A stretch of DNA of 64,000 nucleotides from Virgibacillus profundi (GCF_002287375.1 NZ_NPOA01000002.1:62001-126000), one strand, 5' to 3'; counted from the stretch's first letter, positions 17,452 to 27,815 are shown. Numbers and translations are program-made. Notes: generated by a model not told the origin, from the letters alone.

Positions 17452-17915
17452 TTGGGACTGCATTTCGTTTGCACCGCCAAAATACTGGGGCTACGCACTG
17501 CACGCCCCATCGTAACCATTTGTTGCTTTTTAATCCTCGCATTAGATATAAACTGTGAAGTATGCGCTTGGTTATTTTCCGCTGCGGACCGTTGCTTTCC
17601 GCGGGCACGGCTTCAGTCTCCTCGAGAAAACCACTCTGCGGGGTCTTCAGACACGTGCTTTTCCCGCATTTTTAAAAAACTTTAAAGCACAATTCTAGCG
17701 GAGGAAACACATTGAAGACTCCTGCGGGAGGAAAGGCATAGGTGAGACCCCGGAGTGCGTAGCACGAGGAGGCTCACCAGCCGCCCGCGGAAAGCGAAAT
17801 GTGTTTCCGTAGCGAATCTCTGCTCTCAACCGGCGTTTGTAAAAATGAATTTTCACTACGTCGCCTTTTCTATCGACTACGTAGCAGATACAACATTTTT
17901 TACGATGGGACGATC
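17452..17915. repeat. GC-rich intergenic element A, between glgA and glgP
   Basis: Begins TTGGGACTGC (17452). It contains two opposed GC-rich modules, 17575-17665 and 17697-17815 (with CCTGCGGGAGG, GAGGAGGCTCACCAGCCGCC, GCGGAAAGCGAA), and decays to GATGGGACGATCC near 17905. Its head up to about 17530 resembles that of element B. Neither strand carries a convincing gene. It lies inside the glg operon. Confidence 0.8.
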
Positions 17916-17930
17916 CTATATAAGACCTTG

Positions 17931-19358
17931 TCAAACAAGTGCTTCCGCTTTAATTTGTCCATACAATTTTGCATATTCACCAGCTGATTCTTTCCAGCTG
18001 AATTGGCTTTTGTTCACATTTTTCATTAGTTTCGCCCAGTTTTCCGGATGATGATAGGTTGCTAGAGCGAGATGCAGGACGGATAAAAGGTCATGTGCAT
18101 TATAGCTTTGGAAGCTGAATCCATTTCCTTCGCTGGTAAATTCATTATAGGACTGGACGGTATCTTTTAGTCCGCCGGTTTCCCTGACGATTGGTACGGT
18201 TTTATATTGCAGGGAAATTAATTGGGCCAGTCCACATGGTTCGAACTTGGAAGGCATTACAAAGAAATCAGCGCTTGCATATAATTGCCTTGCAAGCCCC
18301 TCATCAAATGTTAATAAGGTGACTAATTTGTCCGGATAGCGATGGGCAGCATCAGCAAAATAAGCTTCGAATTCCGGATCACCGGTTCCGAGTACAACAA
18401 ATTGTACTTCCGCCTCCATAAATTCATCTAAAATATGCTGAACGAGATGGAGTCCTTTTTGCTCCACCAGACGGGTAATAATTGTGAACATTGGTATATC
18501 TCCGTCTTTTGGCAGGCCAAGCTTTTCCTGAAGCAGAACTTTATTTTCTTTCTTCCTTGCCCTTGATGAACGATATCGAATCGGCACCTGAGGATCTGTT
18601 AATGGATTGTATTCTTTCATATCAATGCCATTCAGTATGCCGATTAAATCGTTTGACTTTTCTTCAAGAATTGGATGAAGTCCTTCACTATAGTAGGGAT
18701 CTTTTATTTCTTCTGCATAGGTTGGGCTGACCGTGGTAATTTTATCGGCATGGAATAGCCCGCTCTTCAGGCAATTCAGCATGCCATTCCATTCCATCCC
18801 GCCGATATGCTCCCTGGAAAATTGAAAGAAATCATCAAAGGTTTCAAGTGGCATGATCCCTTGGTATTTAATATTATGAATCGTAAATATTGTTTTCATA
18901 TTTTCAATCGGTTGTTTGATATTGGCAAGTGCTACAGCCATTCCGGCCTGCCAATCATGTGCATGGAGGATTTCCGGTTTAAAATCAAGATGTGCCAATG
19001 CCTCAATCACAGCCTGGCTAAAGAACACAAAACGCTCACCATCGTCATAATATCCATAGATCCCTTTACGGGTAAAATAATACGTATTTGCAATGAAATA
19101 ATACATAATCCGGTTATATTTTAAAGTATAAATGCTTGCTTCCTGACTGCGCCAACCGACTTGAACGTCAAATGACATGTGGTATTCCATTTGATTTTTC
19201 CATGCTTCATCTATTTCGTCATAAAGCGGCAGGATAACTCGTGCGTCTATTTTTTCATTTTGTTTCAGTGCTTGAGGAAGAGATCCAATTACATCCGCTA
19301 ATCCGCCTGTTTTAATAAAGGGGGTACATTCTGAAGCAACAAATAACACGTTTTTCAT
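17931..19358 (-). CDS. glgA: Glycogen synthase
   Basis: ADP-glucose-dependent chain elongation of glycogen (GT5). N-terminal ADP-glucose site KTGGLADVIGSLP, then HDWQAGMAV and ILNGID, and the C-terminal GT-B motif FVMPSKFEPCGLAQLISLQY followed by RETGGLKDTV, where the catalytic Glu lies. 475 aa from the ATG at 19358; AAGGAG lies nine bases upstream, and a TTG one codon earlier is also possible. 18 bp after glgD. In Bacillus this synthase works with the GlgC/GlgD pyrophosphorylase pair. Confidence 0.96.
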   Translation of the reverse strand: MKNVLFVASECTPFIKTGGLADVIGSLPQALKQNEKIDARVILPLYDEIDEAWKNQMEYHMSFDVQVGWRSQEASIYTLKYNRIMYYFIANTYYFTRKGIYGYYDDGERFVFFSQAVIEALAHLDFKPEILHAHDWQAGMAVALANIKQPIENMKTIFTIHNIKYQGIMPLETFDDFFQFSREHIGGMEWNGMLNCLKSGLFHADKITTVSPTYAEEIKDPYYSEGLHPILEEKSNDLIGILNGIDMKEYNPLTDPQVPIRYRSSRARKKENKVLLQEKLGLPKDGDIPMFTIITRLVEQKGLHLVQHILDEFMEAEVQFVVLGTGDPEFEAYFADAAHRYPDKLVTLLTFDEGLARQLYASADFFVMPSKFEPCGLAQLISLQYKTVPIVRETGGLKDTVQSYNEFTSEGNGFSFQSYNAHDLLSVLHLALATYHHPENWAKLMKNVNKSQFSWKESAGEYAKLYGQIKAEALV

Positions 19359-19376
19359 CAAGATCTCTCCTTTTCA

Positions 19377-20489
19377 TTAGTTTGTGACAACTTGCCTCTT
19401 TGCAACGACATATGGTTTCTTTTTGGATCCGATTAGCTTCTGATTTGCCGTCACATGAACATCTTTATCTAAAATTACATTCTCCAGATGTACCCCGGCT
19501 TCAATCGTGCATCGCTGCATAATGATGGAATCCTTAATTGTAGCGCCTTCTTCCACTGTTACACCCCGAAACAATATACTGCTGTCCACATCGCCATTAA
19601 TCACACCACCATCTGCGATAATCGAATTGCTGACAAATGCTTTATCCCGATATTTCACTGGCGGATGATTGGAGACCTTTGTTCGAATAAAAGGTTTTTT
19701 ATAAAATAACTGCCGATAGTTTTCTTCCGTCAATAGATTCATATTATGTCGATAGAAGCTTTCAATCGAATTAATGAATGCACTATAGCCATCGTTTTGG
19801 TATGTCTGGACATTTAGCTTCGAAAGATTTCCGATAATCCCATCGGCAAAAAAATTGCCTTTATAATGGGCGATACAGTGATCAACTATATCCATGAGTA
19901 CATCTTTGTTAATGATATAAACACCGGTAAATAATTGGGGATTGCTTTTATCATTCGTTATCCCTTGTACCCAACCTGCGTCATCCGATGCAATCCGGTA
20001 ATACGACCCATGCTCCGGAAGAGGTGTTTCAGCAGTTGTAGAAATAAGCGTGACGTCAGCACCACGATCAAGATGAAAATCAAAAGCTTTTTTATAATCT
20101 GTATTGCTTATAAATTGGCTGCCACTAATGAGTACATAGGAAGATTTCCCCCGCTTGAAATAATCACGATTGTTATGGAAAAACTGTAAATCCCCTTTTG
20201 AAATATCAGATGGATCATTCCAATCAGGTGGCAGGATAAATAGCCCGCCATTTCGACGATCCAGTTCCCAGTGCTCACCTGTGCCAAGATGGTCCATTAA
20301 CGAACGGTATTTATTTCGGGCAAAAACAGCTACCTCTTTTATATTGGAATTCGTCATATTGGAAAGTGTAAAGTCGATCATCCGATAACGTCCCGCAAAG
20401 GGGATGGAGGCTCCATTACGAAAATAGGTTAATTCATGTAAATAATGATGCTCATGTTCCAGGTTTATCAGGCCCATTAGTGTTTTCAT
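19377..20489 (-). CDS. glgD: Glucose-1-phosphate adenylyltransferase, GlgD subunit
   Basis: Second, probably regulatory subunit of ADP-glucose pyrophosphorylase. N-terminal nucleotidyltransferase fold lacking the full GGxGxRL loop ([20 protein letters not shown]), which is typical of GlgD, and a C-terminal left-handed beta-helix ([20 protein letters not shown]). The substrate-handling stretch [17 protein letters not shown] is kept. 370 aa. Its start overlaps the glgC stop by 4 bp, so the two subunits are translationally coupled. Confidence 0.94.
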   Translation of the reverse strand: MKTLMGLINLEHEHHYLHELTYFRNGASIPFAGRYRMIDFTLSNMTNSNIKEVAVFARNKYRSLMDHLGTGEHWELDRRNGGLFILPPDWNDPSDISKGDLQFFHNNRDYFKRGKSSYVLISGSQFISNTDYKKAFDFHLDRGADVTLISTTAETPLPEHGSYYRIASDDAGWVQGITNDKSNPQLFTGVYIINKDVLMDIVDHCIAHYKGNFFADGIIGNLSKLNVQTYQNDGYSAFINSIESFYRHNMNLLTEENYRQLFYKKPFIRTKVSNHPPVKYRDKAFVSNSIIADGGVINGDVDSSILFRGVTVEEGATIKDSIIMQRCTIEAGVHLENVILDKDVHVTANQKLIGSKKKPYVVAKRQVVTN

Positions 20490-21643
20490 ACAACCTCTCC
20501 TCCAGTTACCGATAACTTTTCCTCTAATACCTTTTGATCAATCACAAGCGGATCCTCATCTTTGTTAGTTCGAATTATAGTTCCTGCCGGTATTACGGTG
20601 TTCTCCATAACGATGACACGTTCCAGGATACAATTTTTTCCGACCCCAACTCCAGGATGCAGGATGGACTTGATAACCATACTGTCTCGCTCAATCAATA
20701 CATTTTTAAAAATGACAGAACTATAAACCTTCCCACTGATCCAGCACCCGGACTTAACGAGTGAATGTTTAACAATGGCATCCTCACCAAAATATTGTGG
20801 AGGGAAGTTCGAGTCATTCGTTGATATATGCCACTTTTTATTATTTAAGGAAAGGCTCCAATCCTCATCCAAAAGATCCATATTGGCCTCCCAATAGCTT
20901 TGAACCGTTCCGACATCTTTCCAATAGCCTTCGAATTGATAGGCAAATAAACGACGATTATCCTGTAACATCGCCGGGATAATATCTTTACCAAAATCAT
21001 GGCTCGATGCATTCAGTTTCCTATCTTCCATAAGATAAGCTTTCAATATGTCCCAAGAAAAGATATAAATCCCCATCGATGCCAGATTACTTTTAGGGTT
21101 TTCAGGCTTTTCATCGAATTCATAGATTCTTAATTCATCCGTCGCATTCAGAATGCCGAAGCGAGATGCCTCTTCCCATGGCACGGGAATAACTGAAATC
21201 GTTGCATCTGCCTTACTTTCTTTGTGCTGGTTCAATAGATTCTGATAATCCATTTGATAAATATGATCACCGGAAATCACCAGGACATAATCAGGATCAT
21301 ACTGGTCGATAAAATTAATATTTTGATAGATAGCATCTGCTGTACCGGAATACCAGTCAGCCCCATGTTTTGCTGTATATGGTGGCAGTGTGGTTACCCC
21401 GCCATATTGCTGATCCATATCCCAGGGCTTCCCACTGCCAACATGCTTATTAAGTTCGAGTGGGGAGTACTGGGTAAGGACACCCAATGTATCAATGCCG
21501 GAATTGGCGCAATTACTTAATGTGAAATCAATAATCCGATATTTACCTCCAAATGGTACTGCCGGTTTTGCCAAATGGTGTGTCAAAGCTCCCAAACGCT
21601 TTCCTTCTCCACCAGCGAGCAGCATACCTACACATTCTTTCAT
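20486..21643 (-). CDS. glgC: Glucose-1-phosphate adenylyltransferase, catalytic subunit
   Basis: Makes ADP-glucose from ATP and glucose 1-phosphate, the committed step of glycogen synthesis. N-terminal [14 protein letters not shown] loop, [30 protein letters not shown], and [14 protein letters not shown] with the metal-binding Asp; C-terminal beta-helix for allosteric and dimer contacts. 385 aa. AAGGAGG lies upstream of the ATG. It is preceded by a 639-bp gap filled by repeat element B. Confidence 0.97.
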   Translation of the reverse strand: MKECVGMLLAGGEGKRLGALTHHLAKPAVPFGGKYRIIDFTLSNCANSGIDTLGVLTQYSPLELNKHVGSGKPWDMDQQYGGVTTLPPYTAKHGADWYSGTADAIYQNINFIDQYDPDYVLVISGDHIYQMDYQNLLNQHKESKADATISVIPVPWEEASRFGILNATDELRIYEFDEKPENPKSNLASMGIYIFSWDILKAYLMEDRKLNASSHDFGKDIIPAMLQDNRRLFAYQFEGYWKDVGTVQSYWEANMDLLDEDWSLSLNNKKWHISTNDSNFPPQYFGEDAIVKHSLVKSGCWISGKVYSSVIFKNVLIERDSMVIKSILHPGVGVGKNCILERVIVMENTVIPAGTIIRTNKDEDPLVIDQKVLEEKLSVTGGEVV

Positions 21644-21691
21644 TTTGCATCCTCCTTGTGATTTTTATTGAGATTGACTGTTTTGTAAACT

Positions 21692-22281
21692 TTGGGACTG
21701 CACTTTGTTCCAACATCAAAATACTGGGACTACGCACTGCTCGCCCCATCGAAACCATTTGTTGCTTTTTTAACTTTCATAGTTTCTATAAAATGCGACG
21801 TAACTTTAGTGTGATTTCCTCTCACCCTTTAGAAGATGAGTGCTAATTCAGCGCTGCGGAAATACACTACGCTTTCCGCGGGCGGCTGATGAGCCTCCTC
21901 GAGCTGTCGCTCTCCGGGGTCTCATCTAGGCCTCTGCTCCCGCAGGAGTCTCCGTGTATTTTCTCCGCTGGTATTTCGTTTACCGCCGATGAACTGAATT
22001 AGTAATCAATAAACGAAACATCGAACCACCTCACCAGTTCTCACCAGTTCGGGTGAGCGAAGGGCGGTGACTCCTGCGGGAATAGCACGTGTCCGAAGAC
22101 CCCGCAGAGTGGTTTTCTCGAGGAGGCTAAGGCCGTGCCCTAAGGTCCGCATCCGCCCGGAGCGATCCCGAACGGCGATTATAGAAGTTCTATAGCAAAC
22201 AGTAATTACGTCATCTTTTAGATCAACTTTGGTGCAGATACAATAAATCACTTCGGTGGGACAAGCCGTGCGCAGTCCCAA
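21692..22281. repeat. GC-rich MITE-like element B with inverted ends, between glgB and glgC
   Basis: About 590 bp bounded by TTGGGACTGC at 21692 and its exact complement GCAGTCCCAA ending at 22281, two bases before the glgB stop codon. Two GC-rich modules lie inside (21855-21972 and 22041-22177). The second matches 57320-57456 at 136 of 137 positions. The right end (22255-22281) is itself a hairpin, TGGGAC/GTCCCA, placed directly downstream of glgB on its transcript. No transposase is present. Confidence 0.85.
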
Positions 22282-22282
22282 T

Positions 22283-24184
22283 CTATGCGAAAACAGCCTT
22301 GAGTTTAAAAACTGTAACAGCCAATGGCGGTACTTTTATCTTTATATGCTGTGGCAATGTATGCCAATTTTCGGGAAAACTAAAATGTTCTGCATCAGTT
22401 ACTTGCCCCGATCCGCCGTATTCTTTTGCATCGGAATTAAAGATTTCCATATAGGTTCCAGGGGCAGGGACTCCAATTTTATAGTCAAAATAGACGTTTG
22501 GTGTGAAATTACAAACAACTATCAGTTCACTGTCAGGGCATGTACTTTTTCTCCTAAAAGCAATGACACTTTGCGCAATATTATGGGGATCAATCCATTC
22601 GAATCCCTCAGGATTATGATCCAATTCATATAATTCCGGGTTCTCTTTGTATAGGTGGTTTAATGCTTTCACATACTGGAACATTGCGCGATGTAGCGGG
22701 TACTCCAGCAAATGCCAATCCAATTCCTCTTTATCTTTCCATTCTGCATATTGGCCTAATTCACTACCCATGAATAATAGTTTTTTCCCGGGATGACCCA
22801 TCATATAGCCGTATAATAATCGCAAATTCGCAAATTGCTGCCATTGATCTCCAGGCATTTTATCAAGCAAGGATTTTTTCCCATGAACCACTTCATCATG
22901 TGAAAGCGGAAGTAGGAAGTTTTCCGTATGGGTGTACATGAATGAAAATGTAAGTAAATTGTGATGCCATTTCCGGTGGACCGGATCTTTCTCCATATAT
23001 TTCAGCATGTCATTCATCCAGCCCATGTTCCATTTAAAGTTAAAACCGAGACCGCCAGAATAGGTAGGTGCAGTAACGAGCGGCAAATCAGAACTGTCTT
23101 CAGCCATCATCAATGTGTTAGGCTCGTATGAAAAAACAACCTTGTTAAGTTTACGTATAAATGCAAACGCCTCAAGGTTTTCCTCACCACCAAATGAATT
23201 GTAAATTTTTGATTCCCCATCACTTCTCTCAAAGTTGAGGTAGAGCATACTTGCCACTGCATCGACACGAATTCCGTCCAGATGGTATTCCTGCAGCCAG
23301 AAAAGTGCATTAGAAATTAAAAAACTTTGTACTTCAGGTCGTCCAAAGTCAAAGGTTAACGTTCCCCATGTATGCTTTTCAGCTTTAAGCGGGTTGGCGT
23401 ATTCATATAAAGGCTCTCCATCAAACATGCGAAGTGCAAAGTCATCCTTGCAAAAATGCCCTGGCACCCAGTCCATAATCACACCAATATTATGTCTATG
23501 ACACTCGTTCACAAAATATTTGAAGTCCTCACGAGAACCATACCTTGATGTAACAGCATAATAGCCGGTTATTTGGTATCCCCAGGAAAGGTCGAAGGGA
23601 TGTTCGGCGAGTGGAAGCAACTCGATATGGGTATAGCCTAACGATTGAACATATGGAATTAAGCGACCCGCAAGCTCGCGGTATGTATAAAACTCACCAG
23701 ATTCCTTTGTATTCCATGACCCCAGATGTACTTCATAGATAGAAATAGGGGAAGCATGTGAATCAAAGGATTGCTTCTTTTCCTGCCAGTCTTGATCTGT
23801 CCACATAAAGGTTGAAGGGTCCGGTGTTAATGATGCAGTGGCCGGGCGCAGTTCTGCCTGAAGTGCATAAGGATCTGCTTTCATCAGCACTTCACCATTT
23901 AAAGCGACAATTTCATATTTATACGGAATGCCTGCGGGGATATCGGTAAAGAAAGCGATCCATAGTCCCTCGTCCGTAACTTTTTCCAACGGGTAGTCAA
24001 CGCCACTCCATTGATTAAAATCACCAACAACCGAAATTCTTTCAGCATGGGGAGCCCAAACTGAAAAACGGTAGCCGGATTCACCCTTCCACCGGGTGGT
24101 ATGACATCCCAGCAGCTGATGGCTATGATAATTTGTACCTTGATGAAATAAATAAATATCCTGTTCTGAAATGTTGTAGTACAC
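22283..24184 (-). CDS. glgB: 1,4-alpha-glucan branching enzyme
   Basis: Introduces alpha-1,6 branches into glycogen (GH13). N-terminal CBM48 domain (about residues 20-110: GYRFSVWAPHAERISVVGDF), catalytic barrel with VIMDWVPGHF, nucleophile Asp in LDGIRVDAVASML, acid/base Glu in MMAEDSS and the third Asp in LPLSHDEVVHGK; then the all-beta C-terminal domain. The start is placed at GTG 24184, eight bases after AAGGGGG; the ATG at 24202 overlaps that ribosome site. 633 aa. First gene of the glycogen operon. Confidence 0.96.
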   Translation of the reverse strand: MYYNISEQDIYLFHQGTNYHSHQLLGCHTTRWKGESGYRFSVWAPHAERISVVGDFNQWSGVDYPLEKVTDEGLWIAFFTDIPAGIPYKYEIVALNGEVLMKADPYALQAELRPATASLTPDPSTFMWTDQDWQEKKQSFDSHASPISIYEVHLGSWNTKESGEFYTYRELAGRLIPYVQSLGYTHIELLPLAEHPFDLSWGYQITGYYAVTSRYGSREDFKYFVNECHRHNIGVIMDWVPGHFCKDDFALRMFDGEPLYEYANPLKAEKHTWGTLTFDFGRPEVQSFLISNALFWLQEYHLDGIRVDAVASMLYLNFERSDGESKIYNSFGGEENLEAFAFIRKLNKVVFSYEPNTLMMAEDSSDLPLVTAPTYSGGLGFNFKWNMGWMNDMLKYMEKDPVHRKWHHNLLTFSFMYTHTENFLLPLSHDEVVHGKKSLLDKMPGDQWQQFANLRLLYGYMMGHPGKKLLFMGSELGQYAEWKDKEELDWHLLEYPLHRAMFQYVKALNHLYKENPELYELDHNPEGFEWIDPHNIAQSVIAFRRKSTCPDSELIVVCNFTPNVYFDYKIGVPAPGTYMEIFNSDAKEYGGSGQVTDAEHFSFPENWHTLPQHIKIKVPPLAVTVFKLKAVFA

Positions 24185-24254
24185 TAGGTTGACCCCCTTC
24201 ATAAGCTGTATTTATCAAGGAAATGAGCAATTACTACTAGTCTTATTGTAATTA

Positions 24255-24283
24255 ATTATAGAAGCTATAGTAAGCTAATTCAA
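24255..24283 (-). promoter_or_regulatory. Sigma-A promoter of the glycogen operon
   Basis: Read on the minus strand: TTGAAT (24283-24278), 17-bp spacer, TATAAT (24260-24255), about 70 bp before the glgB start. Confidence 0.7.
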
Positions 24284-24299
24284 GAGATATACGCTCATT

Positions 24300-24650
24300 T
24301 TTCTGAAAATTCTTTCGACATTAAATTTACAATAATGCGTATTTAGTCGATATTAGTCAGAGGTTGTATGAACATTTGCCGAAGGGAGTTCTAGTACTCA
24401 AGCCCTATTGGAATGTAAGGAAGTGTCACGTGAGAGAAGTGATTTTTTGGCAGCTAAGGCATTCACCCAACCTAAAGAGAATGCCAAGTTTTCTAAAATA
24501 TGGACTAAAGGTTCTTTGTTTAAATTAATGAAAAATTGGCTATCATCTTTTGTTAAGCAGAACTTTCCATCAATTGTAAAACTGACTAGGTAAACTTGTT
24601 TCAAAAATAAAAATAGGAACATATACTAAATAACAGGTAAGCAGATAGAG
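24300..24650. other. Unexplained 350-bp intergenic stretch between glgB and the pullulanase gene
   Basis: Both strands are open over roughly 24400-24620. The plus strand reads ERSDFLAAKAFTQPKENAKF and the minus strand NLAFSLGWVNALAAKKSLLS. Neither has a convincing ribosome site or known domain. It may be a dispersed intergenic repeat or the remnant of an insertion sequence; I cannot decide. Confidence 0.3.
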
Positions 24651-24664
24651 AGGGAGTTGCATTC

Positions 24665-26779
24665 GTGGTGGCTCAAGTGGCATGGATTGATGATGTACAT
24701 GTGTTAACTGCTTTTATAAACAATCATTCGTTATTGCAGGCTAAAGAAAATGATCCCGTCATTTATTGGAAATCAAAAGAGAAGTATTTCGAGGCAAAAG
24801 TGGAAAAGGTTATAAATGATGCGACTGTTACAATTACTTTTACTGAAGACCTTCCGATGGGGGAGGAGCTTACTCTTCTTTGGGGTGAGGAAAGGATACC
24901 GGTGTATCCGGGGGCAGTCGTTCGTACGAGTTGGTTTGATAATCACTATGCTGCTTTACATACTACTTTTGGAGCGAGTTACGAAAAGAAAGCAACAACC
25001 TTTACCATCTGGGCACCAACGGCTAATTCTGTAAAGGTATCAATAGGTAAGAATTTACTTTTACTCGATAAACAAAAAAATGGTGTCTGGAAATTAAAGG
25101 TAAACGGTGATTGGCATGGGTGTGCCTATGAATACGAAGTTACTATTAACGGCAAAACGGAACGTGTTAATGATCCGTATGCAAAATCAATGCTTGCCAA
25201 CAGTGAGAAAAGTGTGGTCATTGACTTTTCCAGAACAGACCAGTCAGGTGAAGCTTCAGCGAGGCCAAGGCTCACTAATTTGCAGGATGCAATCATTTAT
25301 GAACTGCATGTAAGAGATGCTACGATCAAAAAAGATAGCGGGGTCAAAAATAGGGGGAAGTTTTTAGGCTTGACTGAAACAGGAACGACCACTCCAAATG
25401 GATTTTCGACAGCCCTTTCCTATATAAAGGAACTAGGCTGTACGCATGTACAACTTTTGCCGATCAATGATTTTGCTAGGGTAAACGAGCTCCATCCAGA
25501 AAATGATTATAATTGGGGGTATGATCCATTATATTTTCAGGTTCCAGAGGGCAGTTATTCTACTGCAGCTGAAGATCCATTAGCACGAATAAACGAATGC
25601 AAGCAGATGATCGGAAATTTTCACCGGGAAGGGATCTCCGTCATACTCGACGTTGTTTATAATCACGTGTTTATCATGGAAGAATCCCCATTTGAAAAAA
25701 TTGTCCCCGGCTATTATTTCCGCTACCATACAGACGGCAATCTCAGCAATGGTACAGGAGTGGGAAATGATCTGGCAACAGAACGAAAGATGGTGCGGAA
25801 ATTCATCTTGGATACGATTGATCTTTGGCTGAAAGAGTACAACGTAGATGGGTTTCGCTTTGACCTAATGGGAATCATGGATGTCCGTACAATGCAGGAA
25901 ATTCAAGAACGGTGTAAAAAAGAAGCGGTTCCAATCATGCTGCTTGGTGAAGGATGGGATCTCCCTACAGCATTAGCATCAGATAAGAAGGCCACTTCCA
26001 GCCAGTCCCATCAACTGCCGGGCATTCGATTTTTCAATGATTATTTCCGTAATTCACTAAAGGGGGATCAATTCGCTAATGGTGTCGGGTATGTAAATGG
26101 GAAAGGGCATTTTATTGAAAGACTTCCAAGCCTTGTGTCTGGATCCGCGCTCGAAGAATATGGTGAACCTTTTGTCTCAGATGTGAATCAAACGATAAAT
26201 TATGTAGAGTGTCATGATAACCACACACTCTGGGATCGACTTCTTCTTACAAACCGGGAGGAAAAAGAAACGAACAGAAAAAAGATGCATCAGCTTGCTA
26301 CAGGAATAACGTTATTAAGCCAGGGCGTTCCATTTATCCATGCAGGCCAGGAATGGTTTAGAAGCAAACAAGGTGATGAAAACAGCTATCTATCCGGTGA
26401 TCAAATCAATCAATTGGATTGGCAAAAGCGGGAACTGGAAAATGATCCTATCGAATTTATCAAAGAACTCATCGCATTGAGAAAAAAATACGACGTTTTT
26501 CGACTTTCATCCAAACAGGAAATCAGAAAAAGACTTCACATTTTGGACACAATCGACCCTGTGTTTGGATTTGTGTTGTTAGGAGATAAGGTAGATTTCG
26601 CGATTTATACGAATCCAACCCACAAACAAGTTTCACTGCAATTACCATCTACAGGCAAATGGCAGGTTATTGCAAGAAATACGGTTGTTTCAGGGAATAC
26701 AGTTCAGCAGGAAGTAAATGGGGAATTTACTTTAATTGAAGGGTATGAGTTGGTTGTATTTCGGAAAAATCGTTGGTGA
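24665..26779 (+). CDS. amyX: Type I pullulanase
   Basis: Debranching enzyme hydrolysing alpha-1,6 bonds in glycogen or limit dextrins. N-terminal extra beta domain, CBM48 (about residues 110-195), then a GH13_14 barrel with the type I pullulanase signature YNWGYDP, nucleophile region VDGFRFDLMGIMD, acid/base LLGEGWD and ECHDNHTLWDR. 704 aa with no signal peptide, so intracellular. GTG 24665 lies eight bases after GAGGGAG. It is divergent from the glycogen operon and presumably works with GlgP in glycogen breakdown. Confidence 0.93.
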   Translation: MVAQVAWIDDVHVLTAFINNHSLLQAKENDPVIYWKSKEKYFEAKVEKVINDATVTITFTEDLPMGEELTLLWGEERIPVYPGAVVRTSWFDNHYAALHTTFGASYEKKATTFTIWAPTANSVKVSIGKNLLLLDKQKNGVWKLKVNGDWHGCAYEYEVTINGKTERVNDPYAKSMLANSEKSVVIDFSRTDQSGEASARPRLTNLQDAIIYELHVRDATIKKDSGVKNRGKFLGLTETGTTTPNGFSTALSYIKELGCTHVQLLPINDFARVNELHPENDYNWGYDPLYFQVPEGSYSTAAEDPLARINECKQMIGNFHREGISVILDVVYNHVFIMEESPFEKIVPGYYFRYHTDGNLSNGTGVGNDLATERKMVRKFILDTIDLWLKEYNVDGFRFDLMGIMDVRTMQEIQERCKKEAVPIMLLGEGWDLPTALASDKKATSSQSHQLPGIRFFNDYFRNSLKGDQFANGVGYVNGKGHFIERLPSLVSGSALEEYGEPFVSDVNQTINYVECHDNHTLWDRLLLTNREEKETNRKKMHQLATGITLLSQGVPFIHAGQEWFRSKQGDENSYLSGDQINQLDWQKRELENDPIEFIKELIALRKKYDVFRLSSKQEIRKRLHILDTIDPVFGFVLLGDKVDFAIYTNPTHKQVSLQLPSTGKWQVIARNTVVSGNTVQQEVNGEFTLIEGYELVVFRKNRW

Positions 26780-26959
26780 AGGTATTGTTGTGGATCAATG
26801 GTCAGCGCCCTGCTATGTTAAACACTTTTGATACCCGAATAAATTCCCATTCATGACTTATTTTGGGATTTATGACAGCACGCTGAATTATAAAAACTAC
26901 CAAAAAAGAGGTCTATCACCATCCAACCCTGTGAATACTGGAGTTGGGAGGTGATGGAA

Positions 26960-27418
26960 GTGATTTTGGATTACCAACTGATTTTTGGTGTGGACAAGCA
27001 AATGCATGTGTTATTATTTACGATAATATCCGTTGTAGCAGGTACCGTAATTATTCTTTTGTCAGCCAGGGGAGTAGCCCTCCGGAACTTAAGTTATCTT
27101 TGGATTACTTTGGTGACTAGTGGGATTGCAGAAGAGTATCGACAATATATGCTTCCCACAAGAAGTGCTGAGTTTTTGGATGCGATTGCCAATATGATTG
27201 GGGTAACTATAGGAATCTTTATTCCATGGCTGATTGCGTATGGTATGAAACACAAAACCCATTCCTTTTTCAAGCATTTTCGTTTATATACACTTTTCTT
27301 ATTCCCACTATTTCTTGTACTCATCTATTTTAATGAAATTCCCTTTGTCACTTTCGAAAAGCCGCTTCAGCAAAAAGTTGATAATATATTCGTCAGCATC
27401 GGGTTGATGAAGGAATGA
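26960..27418 (+). CDS. VanZ-like family membrane protein
   Basis: Four-helix membrane protein of about 152 aa. Seen: DKQMHVLLFTIISV at the start (the conserved Lys/His of VanZ proteins), GIAEEYRQYMLPTRSAEFLDAIANMIGVTIG (VanZ core with E-x-x-Q and D-x-x-N-x-x-G), and a C-terminal helix. The GTG at 26960 is preferred because GGGAGG is too close to the earlier codons. VanZ relatives affect cell-wall antibiotic sensitivity in some species; the role here is unknown. It stands alone after the pullulanase gene. Confidence 0.8.
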   Translation: MILDYQLIFGVDKQMHVLLFTIISVVAGTVIILLSARGVALRNLSYLWITLVTSGIAEEYRQYMLPTRSAEFLDAIANMIGVTIGIFIPWLIAYGMKHKTHSFFKHFRLYTLFLFPLFLVLIYFNEIPFVTFEKPLQQKVDNIFVSIGLMKE

Positions 27419-27428
27419 GGTGTTATAG

Positions 27429-27668
27429 AAAAATGAAAAATGGCAGGAGTCAGCAAATAGCCGTTTTGACCAATTGGATGATGGTCTGGAGGAGCTGAAA
27501 GGTATTATTAGACACAATACTACATTAATGACAGAAAACTTTACTGATATCCAAAAAGACATGCGCATAACGAATCAAGATACCCGATCAGACATTGACC
27601 TTCTATTTAAAGAAGTAGAAGTTGTAAAAAGGAAGACAAATAAGATCGAGCAAAGTATAAAAAAATAG
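27429..27668 (+). pseudogene. Coiled-coil protein fragment lacking a start codon
   Basis: From the stop at 27426 the frame reads KNEKWQESANSRFDQLDDGL and continues to a lysine-rich end. The stretch is strongly heptad-like (LDDGLEELKGII, IDLLFKEVEVVKRKTNKIE). There is no ATG, and the only TTG (27474) has no clear ribosome site at a proper distance. It looks like a small coiled-coil gene that lost its 5' end, or one using an unusual start. Confidence 0.4.
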
Positions 27669-27734
27669 AGGGAGCAGTTTGAGCCTTATTAGCCTGATGC
27701 TGCCGTTTCTAAATTGTGTCGAAACACAATATTG

Positions 27735-27790
27735 TTGGTGGAACAGCATGAAATTCAACCGTTCCACCAAATAATTATATGATTTTTTCG
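27735..27790 (+). terminator. Terminator between convergent genes
   Basis: Perfect 10-bp stem TTGGTGGAAC / GTTCCACCAA (27735-27770), followed by an AT-rich stretch ending in TTTTTT. Confidence 0.65.
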
Positions 27791-27815
27791 TCTATTATTA
27801 TTCGATACTCAACAT

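Noticed and set aside
17452-17934. Several 77-98 codon ORFs in the glgA-glgP gap
   Set aside because: They follow the GC-rich repeat modules on both strands, with no domain and no start signal.
22006-22281. 91-codon minus-strand ORF in element B
   Set aside because: It is GC-rich repeat translated by chance; a similar ORF appears in element E because the DNA is nearly identical. No ribosome site.
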